NCBI RefSeq assembly: GCF_016919245.1
Contig: NZ_JAFEJA010000003.1
Span: forward strand, 248,001 to 312,000
From: Streptomyces zhihengii
Lineage (GTDB): Bacteria > Actinomycetota > Actinomycetes > Streptomycetales > Streptomycetaceae
DNA length: 64,000 nt
Reading direction: 5' to 3'
Part shown: piece by piece, positions 38,337 to 48,504 of the stretch
Numbering within the stretch: position 1 is the stretch's first letter
How the letters are laid out: every line of letters starts with the position of its first letter
The notes under the pieces: model-generated
The model's input: the letters and a program-made list of their open reading frames with translations, nothing else
Told to the model about the DNA's origin: nothing
Databases searched by the model: none
Program-made: the position numbers and the translations under genes

Positions 38337-41036
38337 TCATCTGTTTGGGCGTGGCGCCCGCGTCGGTGGTGGGCCTTGTGTCTGGCCCAACGCCTCGGGA
38401 AGCTCCTGCCGACGCGTAATACCAAGCTTCCGGAAGACAGCGCCGAGGTGGACCTCGACGGTTTTGACGGTGACGTGCAGTTGCTCGGCGATGTCGGAGT
38501 TGCTGTGCAGAGCGGCGGCCAGGAGCGCGATCTCGTACTGGCGGGGCGTAAGGGGCTGCGCGATCTTGCCGACGTTGAGGAGCGGTGTCCGGGCGCCCTC
38601 GCAGCGGGATGCGAGGCTGGTAGCCCGCTGCGCTGCCGCTGCTGCTGGCCGACCTTGTCCTGCTTTGGTCAGGGCTGCTCCCGCTGCATTGGCTGCCTCA
38701 GCGGCCATGAGGTCGGCGCCGAGTGCTTCCAGCTCGTCTGCCGAGGCGAGGAGCTGGTCAGGGGCGTTAGCGGCGAGTGCGGCGGTGAAGGCGGCCCGGG
38801 CCGGCGTCAGCGCCCCCTGGCTCTGTATCGCGAGCTGCGCGAGGCGGGTCATGACCTCAGAAGCACCGCCAAGGCGGGCGATGTCGGTGAGAAGTCGTGC
38901 TTCGGCCGGTAGGTTCTCGGCCTCTCGGGCAACCTTTACTCCCTCAGCGAGGACTTGTCGTGCTTTCGCCAGGTTTCCTTGGGATGCAAGCAACCACGCA
39001 CGCCCGATCCGGTCTTCACCGTGCAGATGGACCATGGGCGTATACGTCGTGGCTTCGGCAAGTGCGTCTTGTGCCGCTCCCTCGTCGCCCAGCAGGGCTG
39101 CCGCACAAGCCAGCCCGTCCAGAATCTCGGGAAGCATGTGATGGAAACCGTAGGTGCGAGTCAACGACGCGGCTTCGGCATACCAGCCGCGGGCGGTCTC
39201 GGGGCGGCCGGCCATCAGTTCGGACCGGCCGAGGAACGCGGCGATCCAGGCAGAGGGGATCGGTGAGGCGCGAGCAGTCATCAGCTCCGTCAGTGCACCC
39301 TCTGCGGTCTTCTGGTTCTCGGTGAACTGTCCAGCGTCGGCGAAGGCCCGGATCGCCGGAATGAGCTGCGACGCGGCATGGACCGAGTGGGTTCGTCCGG
39401 AGTTCACATCCCGTAGCTGGGCAGTGTAGGCGTGCACAGCCCATTCGGCGCCTTCAACGCACCGGCCGAGCCGAACCAGTGCCACTGTCCTTGTGGTCGC
39501 TGCCATGTCCCATGTTCCGGCATCGAGTGCGTCTGCTGGATCGTCCTCCAGATCCAACAGCAGAGGCATGCCCGGGGTCGGGACTTCGACGAGGTAGCGC
39601 ACCCACGCGTCGTTCAGTTCGACGACACGCCGCCCCGCGTCGCTCGTTGCGCGGTCCCGAGCCGCGTTGACTACTGCATACGCTGCCTCGGTGCGGGATT
39701 GAATCCAGTAGAAGTTCCGTACACGCATCGACATGATGGCGAGCAGGTCCTCTTCCGTGTCCGACATGACGTCAGCTTCGGCGAGAATGTTTTCCGCTTC
39801 TTGGCACCGGCCGAGCAGGGCCAGCGCCTCACCATGGATGAGTTGCGTCGCGGCGGTGCGGGCGTCGGATGGCAAAGCCGACATGAGGGTCAGTACCTGC
39901 TGAACATCGGTGGCGTGACGGGCCAGATTGGCGGCTCTGACCAGCAGGGCCGGGTCCGCGGTTCCCGTTGCGGCCAGACGCCATGTGGCCACTTGAAGAG
40001 CATCGTCACGGCGCCGCGGCCCGTACGACTCCACGCGCTCGGCCTGCTGCAACAGCATGACGCGGCGGCGCAAATGCGGAATCTGCTCCCGGAGTACCTC
40101 TCCGTACAGAGGGTGCGTCAGGCTCATTGTGGTGCGCCGCCACTCGGCGCTGACACGTACCAAGCCGGCCTGTTCCAGGTTGATGAGCACCTCGACCGGT
40201 GCGAGTGCTTGTGCATCTGACAGGCCGATGGACCCGCACAGCGCCAGGAGTTCCAATACGGGGCGGGCCGGTGCGTCAGCTACGGCCAGGCGGGCTTGGA
40301 TGACCTCGATCAGCTTCGATGTGCCCACCGGGCGGTCGCCTGTCAGCTCCCAGATCTCCCCGTCCGTGGTCAGACTGCCCGAAGCCAGTGCACTGAGTAC
40401 CAGCTCTCGCACGTAGAGAATATTCCCCTCAGAGGCAGTGAATAGCTCGCGAAGGGTCTGACGCTCGATCGGGCCGCCGAGAGCCGTCCGGAGGACTTCC
40501 TCGACGTTCTGGCGGTCGAAGGCTGTGACATCGATCTGCCGTACGACGTCTCGGTAGCAGAGCGCTGCGACGGCCTCGGAGATCGGTTCCCCTGCACGCA
40601 CGGTGCAGATGAGGCGGATCACGCCGGCGTCCACCAGTTGTTGCAGCAGGAGGACGGAGGTGGCATCCAGCAGATGGATGTCGTCCACCCACAGCGCCCA
40701 GCGGGTGCGCTGCTGTGGCCCGGCCAGCGAGGCGGCTACCTCTGCGAAGCCCTTCATAGGGTCGGAAAGATCCACTCCTGCGGGGATGATGTGCGCGATG
40801 GCACCCAGTGGCACCGTGGCGGCCGCGGCGGTCGCCGTCGCCTGCAGAACCTTCCAGCCACTGGCAGCGGCTCGCCCGAGGCACTCCTCGGCCAGCCGCG
40901 ACTTCCCCACTCCCGGCGGTCCAAAGATCCGCACACCTTTGCACCGCTCATCCGACCACGCAGCCTCGAACTGGTGGAGTTCCCTGTCCCGGCCGATCAG
41001 TGGCCACGGAGATGCCGCCAGAGCGCGAACTTCCAT
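38337..41036 (-). CDS. LuxR-family regulator with AAA/NB domain (LAL type)
   Basis: 899-residue large ATP-binding LuxR regulator, a class often placed in biosynthetic clusters. The N-terminal ATPase has Walker A FGPPGVGKSRLAEE (about residue 38) and Walker B ALWVDDIHLLD (about 115). The middle (about 380-800) is a long all-helical tetratricopeptide-like region. The C-terminal LuxR helix-turn-helix is LTPRQYEIALLAAALHSNSD followed by IAEQLHVTVKTVEVHLGAVFRKLGI (about 825-870). AAGGAAAG precedes ATG 41036. It is transcribed in the same direction as the amidase upstream (155-base gap). Confidence 0.93.
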   Translation of the reverse strand: MEVRALAASPWPLIGRDRELHQFEAAWSDERCKGVRIFGPPGVGKSRLAEECLGRAAASGWKVLQATATAAAATVPLGAIAHIIPAGVDLSDPMKGFAEVAASLAGPQQRTRWALWVDDIHLLDATSVLLLQQLVDAGVIRLICTVRAGEPISEAVAALCYRDVVRQIDVTAFDRQNVEEVLRTALGGPIERQTLRELFTASEGNILYVRELVLSALASGSLTTDGEIWELTGDRPVGTSKLIEVIQARLAVADAPARPVLELLALCGSIGLSDAQALAPVEVLINLEQAGLVRVSAEWRRTTMSLTHPLYGEVLREQIPHLRRRVMLLQQAERVESYGPRRRDDALQVATWRLAATGTADPALLVRAANLARHATDVQQVLTLMSALPSDARTAATQLIHGEALALLGRCQEAENILAEADVMSDTEEDLLAIMSMRVRNFYWIQSRTEAAYAVVNAARDRATSDAGRRVVELNDAWVRYLVEVPTPGMPLLLDLEDDPADALDAGTWDMAATTRTVALVRLGRCVEGAEWAVHAYTAQLRDVNSGRTHSVHAASQLIPAIRAFADAGQFTENQKTAEGALTELMTARASPIPSAWIAAFLGRSELMAGRPETARGWYAEAASLTRTYGFHHMLPEILDGLACAAALLGDEGAAQDALAEATTYTPMVHLHGEDRIGRAWLLASQGNLAKARQVLAEGVKVAREAENLPAEARLLTDIARLGGASEVMTRLAQLAIQSQGALTPARAAFTAALAANAPDQLLASADELEALGADLMAAEAANAAGAALTKAGQGRPAAAAAQRATSLASRCEGARTPLLNVGKIAQPLTPRQYEIALLAAALHSNSDIAEQLHVTVKTVEVHLGAVFRKLGITRRQELPEALGQTQGPPPTRAPRPNR

Positions 41037-41191
41037 GGCTTTCCTTCTGCTGTCCGAATACGGAGCTACTCATGGACGGCTCTCTGACTGAACTGCCGTC
41101 CGCAATACATGGAGATGGCTGCATAGTCCGACTCCATTTTAGTGCCGGATGGTATCTATGTCCGCGACGGACTATGTCAAGCCTCCTGGTC

Positions 41192-42700
41192 CTAGCTAGC
41201 GCTGCGCTGCTCGAGACCGGGGTCCTGCTGAGGGCGACGGTGCGCAGTGATGTCCCCGCTGATCAGGAGGGAGAGCCGATCAGGGTTCGGCTTCCGTGCG
41301 GCCCACGGGCGGACCGACTCGTAGTTTGCCGCGGCCCGGATGACTGCGCCGTCAGCGTGCAAACCGCCGGCGATCTGGAGGCCCACGGGGCGGCCATCAC
41401 TTGTGAAGCCAGCAGGCACTGTGATGGCCGGTGCCGTGAGCATGTTGTAGGGGTACGTCAGCAGCCAGCCCAGCAGGCGACGCTGAAGAGACTCTCCGGT
41501 GAGCCAGTCTGGACAGAACTGGCTGTGCGGAAAAGCTGCTTCCGCGACGGTGGGCGAGACCAGAAGGTCATAGCGCTGCATGAACGTGGTGTACGCATCC
41601 CACATGCCGCCGCGGAAGGCATCTGCGTTGCCCTTCTGTACGCCGGTCAGGCGCTCTGCCTCCTGCATGAGCGCAATGAGGTCGTCGTCGACTTCGCCGC
41701 GCAGAGTCTCCCAGTCCAGGAGGTCATGTTCCGAGGCAAAGCCAGGCACCCAGATGCCATTCCACATTGCTTCCTCGGGGTTCCCCCATGGGGGTGTCGC
41801 TTCCTCGACAGTGGCCCCGACTTCGGTGAATGCTTCTACGGCAGTGGCACAGATAGCAGCTACTTCGGGGTCGATCTGTGTACTCAGGCCCAGGTCAGGG
41901 GAGTACGCGATGCGCCAATGGCTGACGCTTCGTTCCAACTCGGCGAGGTAGTCGGTGCCGTCATCAGGCAATGACAGCGGGTCTTCACGATGCCGACCGG
42001 CAGTCACCTTCATCATGAGCGCACAGTCAGCCACGGTCCTCGCGATGGGGCCGTGGTAGGCCCAGGTGTAGTAGCGGCCGGCGAGAATCGTCTGCGGGAT
42101 GCGGCCCAAGGACGGCTTGAAGCCGACCACGCCACACAGCGAGGCCGGGATCCGCACCGACCCGGCACCGTCGCTGCCTTCTGCCAGTGGGCCGAGACCC
42201 GCTGCGACAGCCGCCGCTGCGCCACCACTCGACCCGCCCGCGCTGAACCCTTGCTTCCAAGGGTTGTGGGTTGCGCCGTAGAGATGGCCTTCAGTGCCTC
42301 CCCAGTAGCCGCTCTCAGGGGTGTTGGTCTTTCCCAGGAACACACCTCCTGCGTCGCGCAACCTCCTGACGACGGCCGCATCGCGCTCACCGATGGCACC
42401 AGCGAGAGGGCGAAGGCCGAATGCGAGAGGTTGATCCTTCATCGCTGTGAGCTCTTTGATGGAGTACGGAACTCCATGAAGTGGTCCCAGACGGTCTCCC
42501 GACATGATCGTCCGGTCGCGAGACTTGGCTTCGGCCATCACCTGCTCAGGATCGAAGCTGATGAACGCATTGAGCTCCGGATTCAAGGTCTCGATCCGCG
42601 TGACGATGGCCTCCGCCACTTCAGTCGCGGACACTTCTCGAGCTTTGATCCTCGCCGCCAGCGCCACTGCCGGCATCCAGGGGATGTCCTCGGGGTTCAT
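41192..42700 (-). CDS. Amidase-signature family amidase
   Basis: 502-residue amidohydrolase of the amidase-signature family (acts on C-N amide bonds; GatA, indoleacetamide hydrolase and aryl amidases are relatives). The Ser-cisSer-Lys triad is visible: Lys in GVPYSIKELTA (about residue 79), cis-Ser in SAGGSSGGAAAAVAAGLG, and nucleophile Ser in GSDGAGSVRIPAS (about 178). ATG 42700 is chosen for the GAGGA upstream; a start at 42793 lacks one. It is divergent from the GAF-LuxR regulator at 42902, which may control it. The substrate is not evident; no GatB or GatC gene lies nearby, so it is not the tRNA amidotransferase. Confidence 0.92.
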   Translation of the reverse strand: MNPEDIPWMPAVALAARIKAREVSATEVAEAIVTRIETLNPELNAFISFDPEQVMAEAKSRDRTIMSGDRLGPLHGVPYSIKELTAMKDQPLAFGLRPLAGAIGERDAAVVRRLRDAGGVFLGKTNTPESGYWGGTEGHLYGATHNPWKQGFSAGGSSGGAAAAVAAGLGPLAEGSDGAGSVRIPASLCGVVGFKPSLGRIPQTILAGRYYTWAYHGPIARTVADCALMMKVTAGRHREDPLSLPDDGTDYLAELERSVSHWRIAYSPDLGLSTQIDPEVAAICATAVEAFTEVGATVEEATPPWGNPEEAMWNGIWVPGFASEHDLLDWETLRGEVDDDLIALMQEAERLTGVQKGNADAFRGGMWDAYTTFMQRYDLLVSPTVAEAAFPHSQFCPDWLTGESLQRRLLGWLLTYPYNMLTAPAITVPAGFTSDGRPVGLQIAGGLHADGAVIRAAANYESVRPWAARKPNPDRLSLLISGDITAHRRPQQDPGLEQRSAS

Positions 42701-42901
42701 GACCTGGTCCTCACATCCGTCGGGTGGATCACTGAGCGACGCACTCCCTGCACGGTGGGGTCCACGATTCCGGACAGTTGCCGCATCCCGCATCGGTAGA
42801 TCTGCCGATTCCCAAACCCCGTTCTATGATGGTGGGCCCCTGTTCCCGTGCACCAAGCTGTGGCATCGTGTCGCTTCAGTGCCAGGATTCGAGGAGGCGG
42901 G

Positions 42902-43594
42902 ATGGACGCCGACGACTTCGGGGGCGCCATCGGGCAGGTGGCCGACGACAACCTGCTGACCCGGTGTTCAGGTGTGCTGGATCTGGCCAGGTGGCGCATC
43001 GGAAGCGACGGGATCGCGCTCGTAGCCATCGACCGTGCAGGGGCTATGCCGTCCGTCGTGGTGACGCTCGGCTACGATGCCGACACGATGGCTTCGCTGA
43101 CCTCCAACGCTTTCATGCTTGAATGTCGCGAACTCCAACGCCAACTCGCCCACCCACTCGATATCTACTCGTGGGAGGACGTCAACTTCGCCGACAGCCG
43201 CTTCGCGCAGGAGTCCCTGGTACCTAGGGGATTTCGCAATGGGATGTCCGTGCCGCTTCGCGATCACGACGGAACGCTGGTCGGGCTCATGCATGCCAGC
43301 ACCACCCGCCCTGTGATTGACGCACAAGCCAAGGCGCTGGTGCTTTCGATAAGGCCGCAGCTCGCTTCACTGACAGATACCGTCCGCACGGCACGGCAGA
43401 CGGCGCTCACATCGCGCGAAAAGGAAGTTCTGCGTCATCTGTGCTGCGGTTTGAGCAACCACGAGATCGCCGCGCGCATGTTTGTCACCGAGCGCACGGT
43501 CGCTACGCACATGGAGCACATACTCCGCAAAACGGGGACACCGAATCGCGTCGCTGCCGCAGTCTGGGCCCTGCGCCACTGCTTGTCAGCGTGA
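42902..43594 (+). CDS. GAF-domain LuxR-family transcriptional regulator
   Basis: 230-residue regulator. Residues about 15-155 form a GAF-like sensor domain (WRIGSDGIALVAIDRAG, RGFRNGMSVPLRDHDGTLVGLMHAST). The C-terminal helix-turn-helix is LTSREKEVLRHLCCGLSNHE, then IAARMFVTERTVATHMEHIL (about 170-215). There is no phosphorylatable receiver domain, so it should respond to a small ligand or partner. GGAGG lies at 42893-42897. It is divergent from the amidase gene with a 200-base gap that would hold both promoters. Confidence 0.9.
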   Translation: MDADDFGGAIGQVADDNLLTRCSGVLDLARWRIGSDGIALVAIDRAGAMPSVVVTLGYDADTMASLTSNAFMLECRELQRQLAHPLDIYSWEDVNFADSRFAQESLVPRGFRNGMSVPLRDHDGTLVGLMHASTTRPVIDAQAKALVLSIRPQLASLTDTVRTARQTALTSREKEVLRHLCCGLSNHEIAARMFVTERTVATHMEHILRKTGTPNRVAAAVWALRHCLSA

Positions 43595-43611
43595 AGAGGC
43601 TCTAGGGTCCG

Positions 43612-44500
43612 TCTCCAAAGGATCTTGCCAGAGCAGGAATGATGCCAGGCTGACCGCCGCTTCGTAGGAGGTGGCGGTCTTGTCGTATCTGCTGGCGATG
43701 CCGCGGAAGTCTTTGAGGCGGTTGAAGCAGCGCTTGAGGGTGTTGCGCCGGCGGTAGGTCTCCGGGGCGAAGCCGGGTGGTCGGCCGCCGCGGCTGCCGC
43801 GGTTTCGGCGGTGCTTCTTCTGGTCGTCTTTTTCGGGGATCGTGGCGGCGATGCCGCGTCGCCGCAGGTAGGCGCGGAATCCTCTTGGGCTGTAGGCATT
43901 GTCTGCCACGACATGGTCGGGTGTGGAGCGTGGACGGCCCGAGCCGATGCGGGGCACGCGTATGCGTTCGAGCAGAGCCTGTGCCATGACGCTGTCGTGT
44001 CTTTGGCCGACGCTGAGCATGAGGGCCGTAGAGCGGCCCTTTCCGTCGCAGGCGAGGTGGAGTTTGGTGGTCAGGCCGGCCCGGGATCGGCCGAGGGCGT
44101 GATCGTCCGGTTCGTCCTGCCGGTGCTTCCCCCTTTTCGTCCGTTGGCAGCGGCGTGCTGATGGGCCCGGACGATGGTGGAGTCGATCTGGACGAGCCAG
44201 TCAATGTCGCCGGCCACATCCGCGCGAGCCTGGATCTGCTGCAGGGCCCGGGTGAATACGCCGTCGATCGCGTAGCGGCGGAACCGCGTGTAGACCGTCT
44301 GCCAGGAGCCATGGCGTTCTGGCAGGGTCACGCCAGGAAATACCGGTACGGATCGTGTAGACCATCCCCTTGATGATCTGCCTGTCCTCCGACCGAGGTC
44401 GCCCCCGAGCGGCCCGCGGTATCAGTGGAGCGAGCAACTCCCACTCAAGTTCGGTGAGTTCATGACGGCGTATCACGACACCATGATCCACCATCGAACG
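43612..44500 (-). pseudogene. IS5-family transposase, frameshifted
   Basis: The N-terminal part reads RRHELTELEWELLAPLIPRA and IKGMVYTIRTGISWRD; one extra C after the Asp codon (near 44328) then shifts the frame. The next frame gives LPERHGSWQTVYTRFRRYA and IDSTIVRAHQHAAA (first catalytic Asp). A further shift near 44050, in the place where IS427-type elements use programmed frameshifting, leads to [30 protein letters not shown] (second Asp) and LKRCFNRLKDFRGIASRYDK (catalytic Glu position replaced within this motif). The first shift should abolish activity. Confidence 0.78.
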
Positions 44501-44533
44501 ACCCACGACACCATGATCCACCATCGAACGACC
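44474..44533. repeat. Perfect 30-bp tandem duplication
   Basis: CACGACACCATGATCCACCA... (44474-44503) is repeated exactly at 44504-44533, at the start of the inactive IS5 transposase frame. It adds ten codons (VVGRSMVDHG-type) to the N-terminus. Confidence 0.9.
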
Positions 44534-44547
44534 TTTGAAGACGGGCC

Positions 44548-45638
44548 CTACTGATCTTTTCGTAAGTTCTGTGGGTCTGGTGGGTGGAGGGTAAGGCCGG
44601 TGTGGGTGAGGAAGGACCAGGGCAGTTGGGGGTTGGTGTTGATGCGGTGGATGCCTTGTTCGGTGGCGTCGGCGACATCGGCGAGGTGGTCGCCGGCAAG
44701 GTTGGCGAGCTCGCGTTTCTTCAGCGAGGACCACAGCAGTTCCACCGGGTTGAGCTCGGGTGCGTAAGCCGGTAATCGCTCGAGGGTGAGCCAGTCCTGC
44801 TCGGCGACCCAGGCCCGCATCGCCCGGCTCCAGTGAGCCGACAGCCCGTCCCAAACCAGCACCACCCGTTCGCCGTTGTAGAACACCTTCATCTGCTCCA
44901 GGACCTCGATGAGTGCGGCGGTGTCGTAACTGCCGGGCTTGAGGTGGAAGCACAACCGAGGACCTCGGTCCGGGTCCGCGGCGTGGTAGCCGAGGGCGCC
45001 GGCCATCGAGGCCCGCTTCCAGTTCAGCCGGTGCCGCAGGAACGGGGTGCGGCCGCGGGGCGCGTAGGTGCGGCGGACCTGCGGCAGCAGCGACACTCCT
45101 GATTCGTCGAGGAACACGATCCAGGCACGTGTGTTCACGGCCCCTTTTTGATCCGCGGCCACTCGTGCGCGATCCAACGGGCGATCTCGGACTCGTCGCG
45201 CTCGACCGCCCGACGCTCGGGCCGCTGCAGACTCCACCCCAGCCGGCCGGTCAGCAGCCGCCATACCGAGGCCCGCGACAAGACCACTCCGGTCACCCGC
45301 TCAACCACCAGGCCAACCCGTTCCAGGGTCCACAGATCGGCCTCGAAACCATGGGCTTGGGCGCCTTGTTCCAGTGCGGTCCGCACCCGCTCGACCTGGG
45401 CGTCGTCCAGCTTGGGCGGACGCCCGGTGGCGGGACGTCGGCGCAGAGCATCGGCGCCGTTCTCCTCCCAGACCCGTTTCCACCGCCGCACACTCTCGTC
45501 ACTGACCCCGAGCATCCGGGCGATATCGGCGTTCGAGTGTTCCTGGTCGAACAACTCGGCCGCCCGCACACGCCGGGCCTCGGACAGCTGCGGCCGTGTC
45601 AAAGGAGGAACAACAGACGAAGGCTTGAAAGACACCAC
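44548..45638 (-). CDS. IS630 transposase, two overlapping frames (copy 1)
   Basis: Frame A (45638-45135, 167 codons) holds the paired helix-turn-helix region: LSEARRVRAAELFDQEHSNA, ADIARMLGVSDESVRRWKRVW and the second helix set VVLSRASVWRLLTGRLGW. Frame B (stop at 44548) holds the DDE core: IVFLDESGVSLLPQVRRTYAP, VLVWDGLSAHWSRAMR and YAPELNPVELLWSSLKKREL. They join by a -1 shift at the run CAAAAAGGGG near 45138, as expected for programmed frameshifting in this family. The stop codon TAG is formed by the target TA plus the next base outside the element. Confidence 0.88.
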
Positions 45639-45692
45639 ATCAGGATCCCACCAACGAAGCCGTCGAACCCACAGAACTTACGAAAAGATCAG
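44551..45692 (-). mobile_element. IS630-family element, copy 1 (1142 bp)
   Basis: Perfect terminal inverted repeats, CTGATCTTTTCGTAAG inward from 44551 and its complement at 45692, over about 25 bases. TA stands on both sides (44549-44550 and 45693-45694), the standard IS630 target duplication. Same length as copy 2 at 51677-52818, with no difference that I noticed. Confidence 0.93.
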
Positions 45693-45873
45693 TAGTAGAC
45701 GACCTCCAGCCTGCCTCTGTAGTGGCGACTAGAGGATGTCTGACTGCCTAGGTGGATTCGTCCGGGAGGGGCCGATCTCATGGGGTGTGCCGGTGCAAGG
45801 GAAACTGCCCCGATGGGCGCTGCAGGGAACAGCAACCGAGCAACGGCCATCGAACGACCGGAGCGACGCGGGG

Positions 45874-46653
45874 TTATCGGTCGAGCACGCTCCGGGGCGT
45901 ATCGGCCCACGCCTGCCGCGCGAGGGCATCCCTGACCTGCCGCACGTGCCGCCTGCTCACCGGCAGCATGCGATCGCCGAGCCGAACAAAGGTGCCTCCA
46001 TAATCAAGCCGCACTTCGGTGACCTCGCGCATGGCCACCAGGTAGCTGCGGTGTGTTCGGACGAAACTGTCATCGCGCCAGCGCTCTTCCAACGTGGCGA
46101 GTGGTATTCGCACCAAGTGATTGCCCGTCTGAGCATGCAAGCGGGCGTAGTCCCCGTGGGCCTCGACGTAAAGCACTTCGCTGCGTCTGATGAAGCGGGT
46201 GACCCCTCCCAGCATCACGGGGATCACCTCGTCGGAAGGGGTGGTAACCGCCCCGTGCCATGGACGCGAGAGACGGCCGGCCCGCAGAGCAACTCGACGC
46301 ACAGCTTCGGCAACACGGTCGTGAGAAATGGGCTTGAGCACGTAGTCCACGGCGTGAGCGGTGAAAGCTTCGACAGCACGATCGTCACGCGCGGTAACGA
46401 AAACAATGCTTGGGGCCTGCGCGACTCGGGACAGTGCGCTGGCGACGGAGAAGCCGTCCAGACCAGGCATAGCGATGTCCAGGAAGACGGCATCGAGAGG
46501 GCGCCCTGACTCCATGGCCCCGCCGATGTCGAGTAGTGCCCGTACTCCGTCAGTCGCTGTCCGTACTTCTCCGACCCGCGGGTCGGAGCGGAGCAAGTAC
46601 ACCAGCGCCTCCAGGGCTGGTGCTTCGTCATCTACGGCGAGAATGTGCAGCAC
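45874..46653 (-). CDS. LytTR-type response regulator
   Basis: 259-residue response regulator. The receiver domain (1-125) has acidic residues LAVDDEAPAL, phospho-acceptor Asp in AVFLDIAMPGLDG (about residue 58), Thr in FVTARDD and Lys in DYVLKPIS. The LytTR DNA-binding domain (about 150-250) has FIRRSEVLYVEAHGDYARLH, VRTHRSYLVAM and MLPVSRRHVRQVRDAL. No sensor kinase of the LytS or any other type lies beside it, so it is an orphan here, probably separated from its partner by IS630 copy 1, which lies 181 bases from its 3' end, or by rearrangement upstream. Confidence 0.92.
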   Translation of the reverse strand: MLHILAVDDEAPALEALVYLLRSDPRVGEVRTATDGVRALLDIGGAMESGRPLDAVFLDIAMPGLDGFSVASALSRVAQAPSIVFVTARDDRAVEAFTAHAVDYVLKPISHDRVAEAVRRVALRAGRLSRPWHGAVTTPSDEVIPVMLGGVTRFIRRSEVLYVEAHGDYARLHAQTGNHLVRIPLATLEERWRDDSFVRTHRSYLVAMREVTEVRLDYGGTFVRLGDRMLPVSRRHVRQVRDALARQAWADTPRSVLDR

Positions 46654-47551
46654 GTGGTGAGGCTATTAGGCCCACCCAAGGGCATGCCTCGTTTCGATAC
46701 TCATATGCACCCAAAGTGCATACTATTCTGGCCTGTCGGCGATGACCTCTTGCCAAGTGTGCCATGGGGGTGCTCGTGGCAGGCGTGCTTCGGCACCGCG
46801 GCAGACCCAGCTCTCGAGGGGGATGGGGTTCCCAACTGTCAGGGCCGCGTGGGAGGGCCTCGACTCAAGACTGAGAGCCGGGATGCTGGCCTGTCCGCCA
46901 CACTTTCGATGGAGCGAGAGGTGTCGTGCCCACGCTGCTTCGGGCCCCTGCAGGAGCGCTTGAGCACCTCTTCCCCGGGGACGAGACCATCCGCCTGCGG
47001 GTAGGCGTGTGATCAGCGGATGGTGCCTGGCTCGCGCAGCGCACGTGTCCGGCGGACGCGGATTGCGGTGCAGGTTCCCTCCGGTTCTGGCTCGCGGCAA
47101 TGCCGGCATCGTGAGTGGGAACTGCTATCCATGCGGGGCGATGCGGCGGGGCAGGATGCCGCCGTGAGACGTCCCCCACCCGGTTGAGCGACAAATTTCA
47201 TCCCGCCTGTTGGCCAGAAATATTGCGACGCATGAGTCAACGCGCCATACGGACGTGCGCAGCCTCGGGTCTCGGTGCGTCCAAGCGGCACCGTGCGGGG
47301 CGGGGTGGCTCAAGAGTTGCGGCACCGGTTGCACTCACGCTCCGTGCCCCGACTGCCTGTTCCCCGTCAGGGCTGAGGTGGGGGCCTTCGCCGGGATGTA
47401 GTCCGCCCCACCCGGCCGCGGCGCCGCTGTTCCGCAAACGCCCCTCAACGGCGGCGAGAAGATCCGGTCTGTCGCGTACCGGCACCTAGCAGGGAAGACT
47501 TCATAACCGGAAGGTTCCCTTCCGTACCCCAAGAGGTCTCCAGCGTTCAAC
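46654..47551. other. No recognisable gene
   Basis: About 900 bases with short frames on both strands and no motif. ATTAGGCCCACCCAA at 46664-46678, just before the LytTR gene, weakly resembles the dyad operator but is not symmetrical. Confidence 0.4.
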
Positions 47552-47574
47552 ATTGGGGTCGACCCCTAATGACC
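47552..47574. promoter_or_regulatory. Dyad operator, site 3 (TTRGGG-N5-CCCYAA)
   Basis: TTGGGG (47553-47558), five bases (TCGAC), CCCTAA (47564-47569), then TGACC, as in site 1. One G-T mismatch in the arms, while the inner GGGTCGACCC is a perfect dyad. It lies 225 bases before the LuxR gene at 47795. Confidence 0.6.
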
Positions 47575-47794
47575 TGTCGCTGTCAGAGGGCTGTGCTGGC
47601 AGTAGCAGTACCCCAATGGCTCCAAGAGTTGGAACGAAAATCTCTTGGCGCCAGAGGTAGTCGGGCCCAGAGGAGTGCGCGCCTGAGGTCGCATTGCAGA
47701 CGGTCGGCTCGATGTGTCTCAAATTCGCCGCAGTGTACGCGCAATTTTCCAGCCGGGCTGGTTGCGCATCACCTTACACAACAGGGGAATGGAA

Positions 47795-48472
47795 ATGCAG
47801 CAAACGATACCCGAGCCCCGCACCAGTGGCGTGCGCTCCGTCGCAGCCGATCGCATCATCGCAGTAAGGCTTCACGCCGAGGATGCGATTACCATGGCTG
47901 GACTTTCCCACTGCCTGGGTCAGTTCTCCAGGTTTGCGGTGAGTGACTCTCAGGCGAACACGGAGCCGGATGTTTTCGTTGTTGCCGTGAAAAACGTAGA
48001 TGCGGCGACTCTCAAACTGCTGGACGCGCTCGCGCCGAGAGGGACGGGTCGCTTCATCCTTGTCGTGGATCGAAGCTGGCAGGTTGATGTCTATGCTGCG
48101 GTTGAGAAGGGTGTGCGCTCTGTTCTTTTTCGATCCAATTTCTCAACCGCCGTCATAGCTCGGACGATCAGTTCGGTGGCGGAAGGGGAAGGGTCGTTTC
48201 CCTCGAAGCTGCAGGGTGCTCTGATGCAACAGGTCCAGCTTGTACAGCAAGAGGTTCTGGCCCCCCGCGGTCTCACCTCGTCAGCGTTCTCTGATCGTGA
48301 GATCGACGTGCTGCGCTACCTGTCGGAAGGGCTGGACCTCGATGAGATATCGAAGAAAATGCGATACTCCGAGCGGACCATCAAGAACATCCTCTACAGT
48401 GCCATGAAGCACCACAACTTCCACAATCGGACACAGGCTGTTTCTCATGCCATACGTGCAGGGTTGATCTGA
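47795..48472 (+). CDS. LuxR-type regulator with degenerate receiver domain, paralogue 1
   Basis: 225-residue regulator. The N-terminal half (20-140) has receiver-like topology, but the usual phosphorylation site is not clear (EPDVFVVAVKNVDAATLKLL), so it may act without phosphorylation. The C-terminal helix-turn-helix is LTSSAFSDREIDVLRYLSEG, LDLDEISKKMRYSERTIKNI, LYSAMKHHNFHNRTQAVSHA. ATG 47795 has AGGGGA at the right distance; ATG 47789 is too close. The product of 61066-61746 is a close paralogue over its whole length. A strong terminator follows. The dyad upstream links it to two HATPase genes. Confidence 0.9.
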   Translation: MQQTIPEPRTSGVRSVAADRIIAVRLHAEDAITMAGLSHCLGQFSRFAVSDSQANTEPDVFVVAVKNVDAATLKLLDALAPRGTGRFILVVDRSWQVDVYAAVEKGVRSVLFRSNFSTAVIARTISSVAEGEGSFPSKLQGALMQQVQLVQQEVLAPRGLTSSAFSDREIDVLRYLSEGLDLDEISKKMRYSERTIKNILYSAMKHHNFHNRTQAVSHAIRAGLI

Positions 48473-48504
48473 TTGTCGGAGTGCTGAATCGCGAGACAAT
48501 AAGG

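Larger units (their letters stand above)
43605..44548 (-). mobile_element. IS5-family element (944 bp), inactive
   Basis: Ends GGGTCCGTCTCCAAAGG at 43605 and, on the other strand, GGGCCCGTCTTCAAAGG at 44548 are imperfect inverted repeats. TA flanks both sides. The transposase frame is broken. An IS630 element is inserted immediately to the right at the same TA. Confidence 0.8.

Noticed and set aside
46664..46678. Fourth dyad operator before the LytTR gene (ATTAGGCCCACCCAA)
   Set aside because: Not a dyad; matches site 2 only with gaps.
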